From Lumbricus rubellus (Eukaryota; Annelida; Clitellata; Crassiclitellata; Lumbricidae): DNA of 64,000 nucleotides. The position numbers and the translations under genes were made by a program. The stretch is taken from the NCBI GenBank assembly GCA_945859605.1, contig OX243822.1, forward strand, positions 1,251,041-1,315,040. The letters run 5' to 3'. How positions within the stretch are numbered: position 1 is the stretch's first letter; each line of letters starts with the position of its first letter. The notes under the pieces were generated by a model, which saw only the letters and a program-made list of their open reading frames with translations, did no database searches and was not told the origin of the DNA. Shown piece after piece: positions 40,871-51,839 of this stretch.

Positions 40871-41095
40871 CAAGCATCACACTTTTTATATTTCTGTTGT
40901 TGTCCAATCTACATATATGACCGAATAACTTTATTCACACGGATTAAATGAACGATTTTGGGTAATGTGTGAGCCCAGAATGCGTTAAAAGTCTTAGATG
41001 GTGTCGAGTATTGTCTTTATAATGCAAACGCCTATAGCTGATAATGACACCTTTAAAACGCAATTGATATAAGCGTAAGTACGCGTCTTTAAAAC
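40838..41095. repeat. Direct duplication, left copy
   Basis: Matches 41308-41590 in order: GGTCTTCCTCTTCTCCCCTT, CGATTTTGGGTAATGTGTGAG, AATGCAAACGCCTA, GACACCTTTAAAACGCAATTG. Period about 470 bp. Confidence 0.85.
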
Positions 41096-41307
41096 GCAAT
41101 GTGTATACGTGCGTGGGTAGCAACGTTGAAAATCAGGCTATAGGAAGACAAAAAGAAGGTATAGATGCTCAAAAGACTACATGTGGAGGAGCTTCGAGGG
41201 TTCAAAGGACAGTTGATCAGCGCCATCGATCGATGCTTGTTATATAGCGGCGCTATATGAATGACGCACAAATTATAGTGATAGTAATAATAATAATAGA
41301 ATTAATA

Positions 41308-41590
41308 ACGCTTTGGTCTTCCTCTTCTCCCCTTGCCGTCCATAGTTATTCCAAGCATCATACTTTTTATTTTTCTATTGTTGTCCATTCGTATACATAT
41401 AGTTATGTCCGAATAGACTTTATTCACGCAGATTTAATGAGCGATTTTGGGTAATGTGTGAGTCCAGATGCGTTAAAAGTCTTAAGATGGTGTCGAGAAT
41501 AGAAGACTTCTCTATAATGCAAACGCCTAGCTGATAATGACACCTTTAAAACGCAATTGGTATAAGCGTTATAAGTATGCGTCTTTAAAT
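41308..41590. repeat. Direct duplication, right copy
   Basis: Second copy of the unit at 40838-41095, with small indels. The SINE-tail motif is inside the duplicated unit, so that tail was multiplied by duplication rather than by retrotransposition. Confidence 0.85.
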
Positions 41591-41599
41591 TCAATATAT

Positions 41600-41872
41600 A
41601 TGTATTTGTGCTCGTGTATCTGTTGCTATATGCATGGGGTAATGGGGGTATATAATATTGTCAACTGTAGCCTACACTGAACAAAACAACAAAACTTATA
41701 TACCGCTTTTAGTGAGTTCACCCACTGATTTTCTGACAATTAATATATATAATGTACTGTACACACATCGTTGTTCTGTTCATTTTGAATCATTGCGCTA
41801 AAGTTATATATAAGCTCATTTTAAAGTCAGAGGGTTTGGTTTGTCAGCAGACACAAACAAATACCGGTTGCC

Positions 41873-41928
<56 letters not shown>

Positions 41929-42790
41929 TGTATAGTCATTGGGAAAATAAGTTGGTAGATTCCCATGCCTTTCCACCTCGCAGTGGCGGTCCATAGACTG
42001 CAGCCTTTTCGTTGATCAGCCGTTGTCACTTTCGTAATCCTCCGCCCGATCACCGACGCATGGCCCGCTGCTGCCCAGGCCTTCGCCGCCCACGTTTGCC
42101 AGTTTTACGGGGTTCCTGCAGAGCCTTCCCACCTCGCGTAGCGCCCTATAGGTGGTACTTCGGCATATGCCTTCACCACTGATGGTATAACCTCTGCAGG
42201 CGATTCACTACTTGACTGTTTACACCTCTCACCACTTTGAGGTGTGGACTTGGAGGGGAAAATTTTACAATTCAACTGCTAAATTTCACCATTTTGGTCG
42301 TGTTCTTATTATTACCGGTGAAGGGAATTTGCTAACTGCGAATCCTTGTTCATTACTGATTTTGATATGTCAAAGCATTTATATATTGCATATCCTCATA
42401 TAAAAAGGTGTCTAATATTACTAAGGAATTTCGCAGGAGTGGCAGCAGCCACTTAGCGACGGTGGCCAAACGCGACACGGTGTGGTGCCTGGCTATGTCG
42501 GACATGAGTTGTGAGATAGCGTGTGATTGGGGTTATTTGGTGTGGCCTGGGGAGCGCGAACGAGAGGGATGGGGTGGTCACGGCGTCGTTTCTGGGTCGT
42601 AATGACTGTCGAAAATGAGATCAGGAATGGAGTAATGGGGTACGGATGGGATTCTGCAGTCTGATCACACAGCCGCTCACCAAATCCGATTTGGTCGCTG
42701 CCTAGATGGGAAAATCTCCCCGCCGGGCGGGCGACGGAGGGAGGGAAGGAGGGAGAGGGAAGGAGAGGTGGAGGGAGTAAATACTGTCTT
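41600..42790. other. Gene-free stretch
   Basis: Includes an (ACAG)n run at 41874-41928, a pyrimidine-rich part near 41965-42190 with no frame of note, and a SINE tail near 42403. The upstream exons of the PDZ gene (L27, first half of PDZ1) were looked for here and not found. Confidence 0.45.
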
Positions 42791-42794
42791 CAGC

Positions 42795-43312
42795 AGGAAT
42801 GTCTGCGTTTGTATGTGTGTCTGTCTGTGTTTTTGGATGTGTTTTTGGATGTGTGAATATGTTTCTGTTGCCGTTTTCGTCCTTCTGTTATTTTCATATC
42901 TCAGTCTCTGTGTATCTGTCTCTCTGTATATTTGTATCTACTATTTTCCATCTTTCTGTCTGTCCTTTTGTCTCTCTCAGTATGTCTTTCTCTGTCTTTC
43001 TGTTTTCTCGCTGTCTCTCTCTTTTTAAAAATCTCTGTCTGTATCTGTGTCTCTGGTCTAGATGCGTCTCGCTCTGTCTTTCTCTGTCTGCCTGTCTCTG
43101 TATGTATATCTATATCTTTTTCTTTCTGTCCAGCTGTCTGTCTGTGTCTTTCTTTGTCTGTCTCTGCCTGTATCTCTCTTTTTCTTCCTTTCTGTCCATC
43201 CGTCTGTGTTCTGTCTGTGTCTTTGTCTGTCTGTCTCTGTTTGTATCTCTCTCTTTTTTCTTTCTTTCTGTCCATCTGTCTGTCTGTGTCTTTCTCTGTC
43301 TTTCTCTGCTCC
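42795..43312. repeat. Pyrimidine-rich (CTGT/CTCT)n tract before the first PDZ exon
   Basis: About 500 bases of TCTGTCTG/TTTCTCTG words on the plus strand up to about 80 bases before the acceptor at 43395. The long frames across it are low complexity. Confidence 0.9.
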
Positions 43313-43395
43313 TCCAGCCACCCTACATATTCATTCATTCCCCTATTATGCATGCATCCCGTATAATATCATCGCCTCTTCTCGCTGTCTTTCAG

Positions 43396-43681
43396 GAGCG
43401 GCCGTCTACGCAGACATGACCAGGTGCTGGCCGTCAATGGCAACGTCTTCGCGGCGGGCATCACCCGCGATCAGGCTGTTCGCATTCTTCAGCAGGCTAC
43501 CGGTCGCATCGACCTGGTAGTCGCCCGGGGCCCTCCACCGCCCCCGCCTCCACCCACCTCCGAAGGAAGCAGCGACCAGGGACCCGGCCGAAAAGGACCA
43601 GGGCCCGGGAGCGACAAGGGCCCACTACAACACGAGGCCCCAACGGACCGAGCTCTAGGTGCCGACGGCATCGATATGGTG
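43396..43681 (+). CDS. MPDZ: MPDZ/PATJ-like exon: end of PDZ1 and proline-rich linker
   Basis: Acceptor CTGTCTTTCAG, donor GATATGGTG|GTAGGT; begins with the last base of a split codon, ends in phase 0. Encodes SGRLRRHDQVLAVNGNVFAA, then GITRDQAVRILQQATGRIDL and VVARG, the second half of a PDZ domain (L-R-x-x-D-Q-V-L-A-V-N-G and the carboxylate-side helix). A linker of prolines and G/P/D residues follows. The protein is a cell-junction scaffold that gathers polarity and signalling proteins through many PDZ domains. The first half of PDZ1 should be in an earlier exon I could not find. Confidence 0.85.
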
Positions 43682-43784
43682 GTAGGTGTACTTACTATAT
43701 ACTCGATTAATTATTAATTAGTTAATTTAATTTGTGAATTAATTAATTAGTTGATGAATTACGTTGTTGATTTGTTAATTGATT

Positions 43785-44070
43785 GATTGATTGATTCATT
43801 CATTCATTGATTCATTCATTCATTAAAGTAATTAATTATTTAATTCATTCATTCTAGTAATTCACCAATTCGTTCATTCATTCATTCATTCATTCATTCA
43901 TTCAAGTAATTCATAAATTAATCCATTCATTCATTTAATTCATTCATTCATTCATTCATTTATTCATTCACTCAAGTAATTAATCAATTCATTCGTTCGT
44001 TTTTCGTTCGTTCACTCAATATTTCATTAATTCATTCAATAATTCACTAAATCATTCATTCGTTTGTTCA
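43785..44070. repeat. (ATTC)n array
   Basis: ATTCATTCATTC run with TAATTAAT interruptions, intron 1 of the visible PDZ gene, directly before the Helitron. Confidence 0.9.
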
Positions 44071-44072
44071 TA

Positions 44073-44757
44073 TCTATATAAATAAAAATGAAACTTTGCG
44101 ATCCTGCGGTCACGATCACGCCGAAACTGACGCATCAATTGTTTTGAAAATTTACCAAAACCTTCCATTCCGATACCGCAAGGTCACGACATTTCTTTTC
44201 CCGAAAAAAACCCAATCGTTTCCACAAAAAGTGAACTTTGCAATCCGTTCGCCCGCCATTTGCAATTTGAACGAAACGGCACGCTTCCAAAATTTCAGAA
44301 TCGTCTTTACCCGAAACAAAGTGACTAAGCATTAATGAGTGCGCGTCCCCTGACGTCATAAGCGACTCGATAAATAATTACGTTACGGCCTTCAAAAATT
44401 CTTGGATGGTCTGAGGGACGAAACGAGCGGAGTCGGAGGTGGACGGAGCGGAGGGGAAGAGGGAGGGGGGTGGGGAAGGGGAGGAGGAGGGGAGGGGGAG
44501 GGGAATGGGGAGGGGGAGGGGAGGGGAGGGGAGATGAGGGGAGGGGAGGGGAGGGGGGGGGAGGGGAGAGGAGGGGAGGGGAGGGGAGGGGAGGGGAGGG
44601 GAGGGGAGGGGAGGGGAGGGGAGGGGAGGGGAGGGGAGGGGGAGGCGGAGGGGAGGTGGAGGGGATAATAGAGAGGGAGGGGGAGGGGCGGGGGAGGGGA
44701 AGGGTGAGGGGAGGGGGGTCTTTTCTGCCACAGCAACGCGTGGCTGGGTACAGCTAG
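44073..44757 (+). mobile_element. Non-autonomous Helitron, copy 2
   Basis: TCTATATAAATAAAAATGAA start, ACAGCTAG end, A and T at the flanks, and a GCCAC..GTGGC hairpin near the 3' end. A GGGGA microsatellite (44450-44700) has expanded inside, which accounts for its length over copy 3 (411 bp). Proline/glycine-rich frames across it are artefacts. Confidence 0.85.
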
Positions 44758-44759
44758 TT

Positions 44760-46020
44760 ATATTATATATTTCATCATTTACTCAGGTGCAAGCTGCCAT
44801 TCCAACCTCAGTGATGGATATAAGTCTCAATTAGCCTCCTGTAGATTGTTGGTTATATGCTGTTTAATTAAGGACGCTGCATGTTGCCATAAGACAGACA
44901 ATCAGTGTCACCCTCCCTCTTTCCTTAATCTTGGGACTGGCACTGCCAGAGTACGAGCAGTGGCGGAGAATAATCCATCACAATTCTCGATGGTTTAACT
45001 CTTTAATGCCGGAGGGTATAGGATTTCCCATACCATTTACTACCATCTCGGCATTAAAGTGTTAACATTATAGTTGTTTGAAAAAGGAGCCAAGGCTTGG
45101 AAAAAATAAGTTCAGATATAATTATGTGTCTCTTCACCTTAATTGTTACCTTGTGCTGTCGGTTCGTGGAACCCTAGCGACCATCATGACAAGTCTTCTC
45201 CATTCTTTCTTATCCACTGTCGCCTCTCTCAGCTGTTCGAGATACATCGCTGTTCTCCTGTGCACATCCTCCATCCATCTAGTCCTCGGTCGTCCTCTTC
45301 TCCTCGTCCCCTTACCACACGCCAACATCATCGCCTTCTCCAGACCATCTGCGCACATCACGTGACCAAAATACGTCAATTTCTGTTTTGTGATTCTTTG
45401 GTTTAATGACAATGTCATGTCCCCCGCTTGTGTCTCTTACAACACCTTTTAAAGTGGTTCTTCCGCCCTATATAAGTAAAAGTTCCAGTTTGGTTGTGTA
45501 ATAACGAGTTAGGGATGTCATTTGGTATGTATATATACAGTTGTGAGAAATTATGAAAAAGGTGTCCAATCTACATTATTCTGGTGTATAGGCGACGTGT
45601 GCAGTTTGTGCACCAAGTAGCTCGCGAAGCCCGTATTTACGGCCCATGCATTTCAAAGCATCAAGCGTTAACGTCGCCCTCCTCTTTTCTCAGGCCTTTG
45701 GACGGTCACTCTATACCCGATTACACTGCAGCAGTGGCAGCGGAGTTGCCAATGATGATGATGTTCTATTTTCACCGCCAAAAAGTTGACCTTTTTTAGT
45801 GCCCCCTAGGTCTCCGCCCATGAGCGTCACCCTCCCCCATTCTCCAGGCGTGGGTGGGACTGGCACTACTAGAGTTACGAGCAGGGAAGGAGCTAAGCTT
45901 TTCAAACGGATAGGAGAGTTTAGTGTGAGAGTAAACACTTGATCGAAAAGCACGCGGATGCGAGATCACTTCTGCTATATTCTTCGAAAGATTCACCCAA
46001 CCTTCCATTCGGCAGTTAGC
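44760..46020. other. Intronic repeats, no exon
   Basis: Contains GGCACTG-type dispersed repeats near 44906 and 45820, SINE-tail motifs near 45442 and 45557, and the LINE fragment below. I find no PDZ exon. Confidence 0.5.
45146..45418 (-). pseudogene. LINE reverse transcriptase C-terminal fragment
   Basis: 90 residues: KQKLTYFGHVMCADGLEKAM, then RRRGRPRTRWMEDVHRRT and W-R-R-L-V..A-R-V-P-R-T-D, the same C-terminal region as at 34730 but from a diverged element. It lies antisense to the PDZ gene inside its intron. Confidence 0.8.
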
Positions 46021-46029
46021 CTTTCAATG

Positions 46030-46512
46030 CGGCCCCTACAGTTAAATTCGACTCCTGTAATAAATTGTGATCACCCGTTAGTTGCTGATTGTAACCATTC
46101 TGCTTTGTGCCACTTTGAAAATAAACGAAGATTATTGTTAGGCTTTGGACGAAAAGTTTAACGACCCGTTGACTTCAGGAATTATAAATTTTTCCCAGAG
46201 CTATCAACGTAAATTTATCACACTTCAGTTTATATATGGCGAAATTATTGCTTTAAGAAGGTGTGTTAAACAGCGTACATTGAGTTACCAAATCGACGTT
46301 TGTAACGCATTCTTTTAATTATATAAGGCGAAATATTTACAATAAAAAGGTGTGTTAATAGACATTGGAACCCAGTATTATTATGTCTGATAGTATTTCT
46401 TTACATTGTTGGTACGTTTGTCTCGTTTTCTCCTCTTTTCGTTCACTGCTCTCCGTCTCCATCGTCGCGTGCGTGGGTGCGTTTTGGTGAGCTGCTTCTG
46501 AAGACGGACGAC
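46030..46512. repeat. Tandem duplication, unit 1
   Basis: ACAGTTAAATTCGA, GATTGTAACCATTCTGCTTT, GAAAATAAACGAAGATTATT and GTGCGTTTTGGTGAGCTGCT all recur in the same order in 46513-47043. Unit about 490-530 bp. The minus-strand arginine-rich frame at 46920-47144 lies over unit 2 and is not supported by splice signals. Confidence 0.85.
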
Positions 46513-47043
46513 GCTACAGTTAAATTCGAATCCTGCAATAGGTTGTGGATCATCGGCTAGTTGCTGATTGTAACCATTCTGCTTTGTACCACTTTGAAAA
46601 TAAACGAAGATTATTGTTAGGTAGAGACTATTATTGGATGTAGAGATTAACGACCCGTTAACTTCAACAATGATAAATATTTTTTATAACGATCCACATA
46701 AATTTTGCACACTTCTGCTTATATATGGTGATATTATTACTTTAAAAAGGAATGTTAAATGGCAGTTTTATCCAATACAATACATCTGTACTTAAGCTAC
46801 ATTTTCTAATATCTCAACAATTTAGTTATTAACGTTGTTTTTAAACATATAAAACAAACGGACACCTTTAAAAAGGTGTGTTAATAGACCGTCCCTAACC
46901 CAGTATTATATATCTGCCTTTATTTCTTTACATCGTTGGCCCGTTTGTCTCGTTTTCTCCTCTTTTCGCTCGCTGCTCTCTGTCTCCATCGTCGCGTGCG
47001 TGGGTGCGTTTTGGTGAGCTGCTTCTGAAGACGGACGACGCTT
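46513..47043. repeat. Tandem duplication, unit 2
   Basis: Second copy, about 85-90 percent alike by eye, with its own SINE-tail motifs. Lies in an intron of the PDZ gene. Confidence 0.85.
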
Positions 47044-47269
47044 TCGTCTGACGGGTGCGATCTGGACGGCGAAGATAATGCGGTGACGGAGGAGGCTCCT
47101 CTGACTGCGAATAGAGAATGGCTAGGAAAACATCGAACTACCATTATTAGACCTTATTCGTATCCGTGTGTATACATGTTCATCTGTCTGATGTTCTGTC
47201 TGACTATGAGTGTATGTCCGTGGCTCCCGGTGTATGCATGCATGCTTGTCACTGTCCTCTTATGAGTGA

Positions 47270-47465
47270 ATTTATCTGTTCATTCGTTCGTTCATTCGTT
47301 CGTTCATCAATTAGTTAACGCGTTCGTTCATTCGTTCATTAATTATTTCACTCATTTATCTACCTTTCATTCATCCATTCTTCTATTCATCCACTCACCC
47401 ACCAAATCCCTCACCCACCCACCCACTCATCAACCCACACCCATCCATCCATCCTCACCCATGGA
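47270..47465. repeat. (GTTC/ATTC)n then (CACC/ATCC)n array
   Basis: Imperfect tetranucleotide repeats. No coding support. Confidence 0.85.
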
Positions 47466-47469
47466 GCGC

Positions 47470-48080
47470 CGGTTAAGTGGCGTGCGATCTGTATCGTTAT
47501 TGATCTCCTTCTTTGCTAAGCGATGTAATATCGGATGTAGGATGAGGTGAACATCTTCATATGTATACGATGTAATATCGGACGTATATACGATGTGAAC
47601 ATATATAGTAATATGTCAGTCATCGTAGTAGTATATCATTGGAGTCTTAGTGGTGGAGCTGCATGCAAGCCTTCATCTTAGTGGCGGAGATAGTAACCTT
47701 CGCCAATTCATCGAGGGACGACCCCCCGCCCGTCCGTCCGTCCGTTCGGTATCCCTCGACTGCAGTCTGCAGAACATCGTCTCACCGACCAACTGACCTA
47801 CCCTCCCCTGCTTGTATGGCATGCCCTGGACGTTGAACGCTGCTATATATGCACCAGGCCTTTGTCGTTGCCCTCATCATTTCTCAGGCTTTGGCCTGGC
47901 ACTACTTGGCACTATATGTTTTGGTTACTATGTATAGTAAACTAACATATTAATGTCTTACTAGAATACAGACACAACATGAAGTACAATACAGAACATA
48001 CGTAAGAGACAAAAGAGTGATGGTCACTATATATATATACCAACCAAGCAAAAAGACTGCTGCACTTAGTCAAAATCACC
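47470..48080. other. Gene-free intron stretch
   Basis: ATGTAATATCGGA and GATGTGAACAT words repeat a few times near 47520-47600. A GGCACTAC-type dispersed repeat lies near 47860. Nothing else. Confidence 0.45.
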
Positions 48081-48084
48081 CTCA

Positions 48085-48330
48085 TGCATTGCGTTGTCTT
48101 GTGCTGTCTTTGTCTTGCATGAATTGTATTGTCTTTTGTCTTGTGCTGTTTTTTTCTGTCTTGCATTGTTTTGTATTTTTCTTGTATTTTCTTGTGTTGT
48201 ATTGTCTGTTGTCTTGTATTGTTCTGTCTTTGCCTTGTGTTTCCTCTGTCTTTGTATTGCATTGTCCTTGTCTTGAATTGTATTGTCTTTTGTCTTGCAT
48301 TGTATTGTCTTTCGTATTGTATTGTCTTTT
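48085..48330. repeat. Degenerate (TTGTCTTGTATTG)n minisatellite before an acceptor
   Basis: Pyrimidine-rich 10-14 bp units (TTGTCTTGCATTG, TTGTATTGTC) repeated up to the branch-point region of the exon at 48342. Probably serves by chance as the polypyrimidine tract. Confidence 0.85.
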
Positions 48331-48341
48331 GTCAATTGCAG

Positions 48342-48476
48342 TTGAGCACGGAGTGGACACAGCTGGAGGTGATAACGTTGGTCAACGATGGATCTGGTCT
48401 TGGATTCGGAATCATTGGTGGAAAGAGCACAGGTGTCGTCGTCAAGACAATACTACCTGGAGGAATCGCAGACAGG
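48342..48476 (+). CDS. MPDZ: MPDZ/PATJ-like exon: PDZ2, first half
   Basis: Acceptor TCAATTGCAG; ends ACAGG|GTTCGT, phase 0 to 0, 45 codons. Encodes [20 protein letters not shown], then [20 protein letters not shown] and ADR. GSGLGF is the carboxylate-binding loop of the PDZ fold. The sequence agrees with PDZ2 of MPDZ/PATJ. The donor has T at +3, weaker than its neighbours. Confidence 0.92.
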
Positions 48477-48531
48477 GTTCGTGTGTATGTGTGTGTGTCT
48501 GTGTGTGTATGTGTGTGTGTGTATGTACGTA

Positions 48532-48563
<32 letters not shown>

Positions 48564-48665
48564 TATGTATGTCTGTTTGTATGTGTATGTATGTATGTAC
48601 GTACGTACGTACGTATGTGCGTATGTACGTATGCACATAGGTGCGTACGTACGTATGTACATATG
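48477..48665. repeat. (GT)n/(GTAC)n microsatellite at a splice donor
   Basis: Starts in the donor of the exon at 48342-48476 and runs as GTGTGTATGT then GTACGTAC. It offers many GT dinucleotides right after the true donor. Confidence 0.9.
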
Positions 48666-48669
48666 TGCA

Positions 48670-48885
48670 CTTGTTGTAGCGCCCCTTCAAGATTGCTACT
48701 CAGATGCGCTCCCAACTACAGCGCGGACACTGAATCAGAATTTCACACTGAAGCGCTGAGCTATTGCAAGTGAAGGACTTGCCCAAGGTCCCTACGAGGC
48801 GACTTGAGGTGGATTCGAACCTGTAACCCTCCGGCTGCAAGGCAACGAGCATACCAACTACACCACCGCGTCCCACGTATACAAT
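48670..48885 (-). mobile_element. tRNA-derived SINE-A
   Basis: Inverted: TGTAGCGCCCCTTCAAGATT, CAGATGCGCTCCCAACTACA, TGAAGGACTTGCCCAAGGTC, then a tRNA head with B box (GGATTCGAACCTG complement) and A box near 48850-48870. Confidence 0.82.
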
Positions 48886-49146
48886 CCAATCTAATTCTAA
48901 TCTCAAGTCAGGTAATTTCTTGTTGCAGTTAATTTCACGCATAGCACCACCGTATAACGGACTCATGATGAGACGTTGGGTAGAAAGGGAAGACCCTAGA
49001 GGGAGAGCAATCCCGCTGGGATATCACCAACAAGCAGACGGGGTCTTTCGGTGGGATGGTATCCTGTGAGACTTAAACAAAATGAAATTGGTTGCTTATT
49101 AAGCTTAAGAGTGAGTTGTCTATTTTGCACTGAAGCCGTAAGATAA

Positions 49147-50457
49147 TTTCGTCTATTCAGAATAACAAGGACGTATCGTAAATTTCGAAAGTGTTGGGAA
49201 TTTGCATTTTTATGTTTAGACAGAAATATCAATTCACAGTAATAACTGCTTTTCAATTTTTTTTTACGATAAGATGCTAACATTGAACTTAAACAAACAC
49301 CAATAGTCGTTATTGTCTTAGACATCATTTTTAATTTAAAAAAAATATTTTTATAAGATACGTCTTTGTTATACTCATTATTATACTCATGACAACTAGC
49401 AGATCACGGAAAAACAAGGACGCATTTCAGGTATTTATGTCACAAACGACCTGGAAGAAACATTACACAGAGTATCTACCACCATACTCTCTTAATTTAA
49501 GGTATGCATTAACATTTTCAATTAAATTATTCGATTTAATATTTATACTTGCAATTAAATGTCAATTTAAATGTTTTTAACGCTTCTTATAACTAATACA
49601 CTGAAAAACCAGGACACTACAATTTAATTCATAAAATGCACTAAACCTAGCACTAAACTCTATATCACAATATTTTCATCATCTAAACCAACCCTATCAC
49701 TAAACCTAACCTTCAATGATACACATTACACTTAGGCCTACTGGAATAAGACAGGTTCTTGTTCGGGATTGGCTGGGGATAGGTTTGTGTCCGTGCAATT
49801 GTGCCTTTGCACCTTATCAGACACCCTACCATAAATACCACACGGATATTAATACTGACAAAATTACATCGCATTTTTGAAGGCCGAACTTCATTCGGCC
49901 AACCACATATATTTTCTACATGAAATTTTAATGCTAAGTTTGCTATTAGACTTGGCAAAATTAGCATTGGACTAAGGGTAACAGAAGTTAGCCGCATCAT
50001 TCATTAATAATGTCTTGTAATATCGCTCGCTTTGTAACAATAACAAAAAAATCCGTCTTACCATTATTCGAATCATCCTTATCATCACTGCCCCATATTT
50101 CATCCAAAATACCTGTTACATTCCTTATTTTTCGTCTGGGACGATCCATTATTTACCACGCAAAATAACAATTTCGAGAAAATAATTAATGTTGACACGC
50201 TTATCGCAGTCAGTCGCGCGACGTTGTGATACGGCCTTGTTATCCGCAGAATTGAGATACGTCCTTGTTATTCCAAGCATGTGAGCATAATGGGAGATAC
50301 GTCCTTGTAACTCATGCTGTAATTTTACACACATGACTTGGAGATACGTCCTTGTTATACGAAATGGTAGGTATAATTTAGTAGAACGTTGTAAGGCAAT
50401 AAAACCTTTTTCGTAGGTTTACATGAGATACGTCCTTGTTATTCTGAATAGACGAAA
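49147..50457 (-). mobile_element. Unclassified inverted-repeat element, copy 2 (MPDZ intron)
   Basis: About 1.31 kb bounded by perfect 31-bp inverted repeats at 49147-49177 and 50427-50457. The inner half, GATACGTCCTTGTTAT, recurs near 50229 (one mismatch), 50257, 50300 and 50340, and in altered form near 49360 and 49405. Iterated sites of this kind are typical transposase-binding sites. The same ATAACAAGG core occurs in the element at 12447-13159. No target duplication is clear. Two possible exons are on the minus strand. Confidence 0.68.
50062..50149 (-). CDS. Possible first exon of an unknown transposon gene
   Basis: ATG at 50149, donor AATAATG|GTAAGA at 50062. Encodes MDRPRRKIRNVTGILDEIWG, then SDDKDDSNN: a basic start followed by an acidic patch, as in the N-termini of several DNA transposases. 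Its place just inside the iterated repeats of one end fits a transposase first exon. No catalytic domain is visible downstream, so the element is non-autonomous or the gene is lost. Confidence 0.35.
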
Positions 50458-50569
50458 ATTTTGTTGTTAAGGGTATCGAGGAAGAATTGCTAAGAGTTAA
50501 TCTAAGCTAATCTTACCTAATCTAATATCTAATAATGTTATGATAATTATGATCTAATATATTATAATT

Positions 50570-50975
50570 GATCTTATAACCTGCTATTTCTCCATCTTTT
50601 CAACCCATTTCCCAACCTAATATTCTCCCTTTTCTGCTTCTTTGCGTATTTCTCCACCTATCTGGGCCAATTTCTCCACATATTCTCTCCTCTTCTTTGC
50701 CAATTTTCCCACCATTCTTTTCCTAATTTCTCTGCCTATTCTAACCCATTTCTCTCCTCTTCATCTTCCTTGCCTATTTCTCCGCTTATTTTGACCCATA
50801 TCCGCTTTCTTCGCCTTTTTCTGCGTATTTCACTATTTCCTCACCTATTTCCTTGTCTTCCTCTATCTCTCTTCACCCATTTCTCCACGTATCCTCTCCC
50901 TCTGCCTTTCATAACCCATTTCCCCACCTGTTGTATTCAATCCACCTCCATTATAAATCCCAATCCCATTCCACT
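50570..50975. repeat. Pyrimidine-rich degenerate minisatellite before an acceptor
   Basis: Words such as CCATTTCTCC, CCTATTTCTCC and TCTTCTTTGCC repeat with a roughly 20-25 bp period up to the acceptor at 50983. Confidence 0.75.
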
Positions 50976-50983
50976 GTATACAG

Positions 50984-51361
50984 GACGGTCGTCTCCACAG
51001 CGGCGACCACTTGATCCAAATCGGCGAAATCAACGTCCGTGGAATGGGATCCGAGCAAGTCGCTTCCGTCCTCCGTCAATCCGGGGCACACGTCCGACTC
51101 CTTGTCGCGAGGGGCATCGTGGAACCGTCCCCCGTCTACCCCCCATACGCACCCATCATACCAACCCAGCAGCTCAGCGAGCACATCAACCAATTGAACG
51201 CCATGATGAACGGAGGGGGAGGCTACCAGGGGGGATACGACGGAGGAGGAGGAGAAGGAGGAGGAGGAGGGAATGCCGAGGTCGAACAGTCGATGGCGAA
51301 TATGATGGCGATGACGGCGGAGGAGGAGGAGGAGGAACTACTTCCAGCAGAGATACATGCG
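50984..51361 (+). CDS. MPDZ: MPDZ/PATJ-like exon: PDZ2, second half, and Gly/Glu-rich linker
   Basis: Acceptor CTGTATACAG; ends CATGCG|GTTCGT, 126 codons, phase 0 to 0. Encodes DGRLHSGDHLIQIGEINVRG, then MGSEQVASVLRQSGAHVRLL and VARG, completing PDZ2. A proline/tyrosine patch, a glycine run and a run of six glutamates follow; such linkers between PDZ2 and PDZ3 vary between species. Like the previous donor, this one is GTTCGT. Confidence 0.92.
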
Positions 51362-51430
51362 GTTCGTTGGTTCACCTTGGTTCTATTTAGGATGCAGAGT
51401 TATTGTTGTTTTCTATTGCTATTGTTATTA

Positions 51431-51745
51431 TCGTCGTCGTCATCATCATCGTCGTCATTGTCATCGTCGTCGTCATCATCGTCGTCGTCGTCATCATCAT
51501 CATCGTCGTTATCATCATCATCATCGTCGTCGTCGTCATCATCGTCGTCGTCGTCATCATCATCATCGTCGTCGTTATCATCATCATCATCGTCGTCGTC
51601 ATCGTCATTATCATCATCATCATTGGTGGTGGTGGTGGTGATGGTCGTAGTGGTAGTGGTGGTGGTGGTGTTTGTAGCAGTAGTGGTGGTGGTAGTGGTA
51701 GCAGTGGCAGTTATTGTAGTAGCAGCAGCAGTAGCAGCAGTAGTT
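51431..51745. repeat. (ATC/GTC)n then (GTG/GTA)n trinucleotide array
   Basis: About 200 bp of CATCGTCGTC followed by GGTGGTGGTAGTGG. All six frames over it are low-complexity and not genes. It begins 70 bases after the splice donor at 51361. Confidence 0.95.
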
Positions 51746-51839
51746 AAACAACATTGTGTGATGGCAAGGATCATTAGCGTCGCCCTCCTTCTCTATCCCG
51801 GCTTGAGACTGGCGTGATCAGAGTGCGAACTGATTTTTA

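Noticed and set aside
46920..47144. Arginine-rich minus-strand frame
   Set aside because: Antisense in a tandemly duplicated intron segment, and no domain.
47040..47265. Possible extra PDZ-gene exon (SSDGCDLDGEDN... frame)
   Set aside because: The flanking exons already join in phase 0, no good acceptor precedes it, and it runs into the duplicated unit.
51357..51817. Long S/V/H/D-rich frames on both strands
   Set aside because: Trinucleotide repeat; only the part up to 51361 is PDZ-gene exon.
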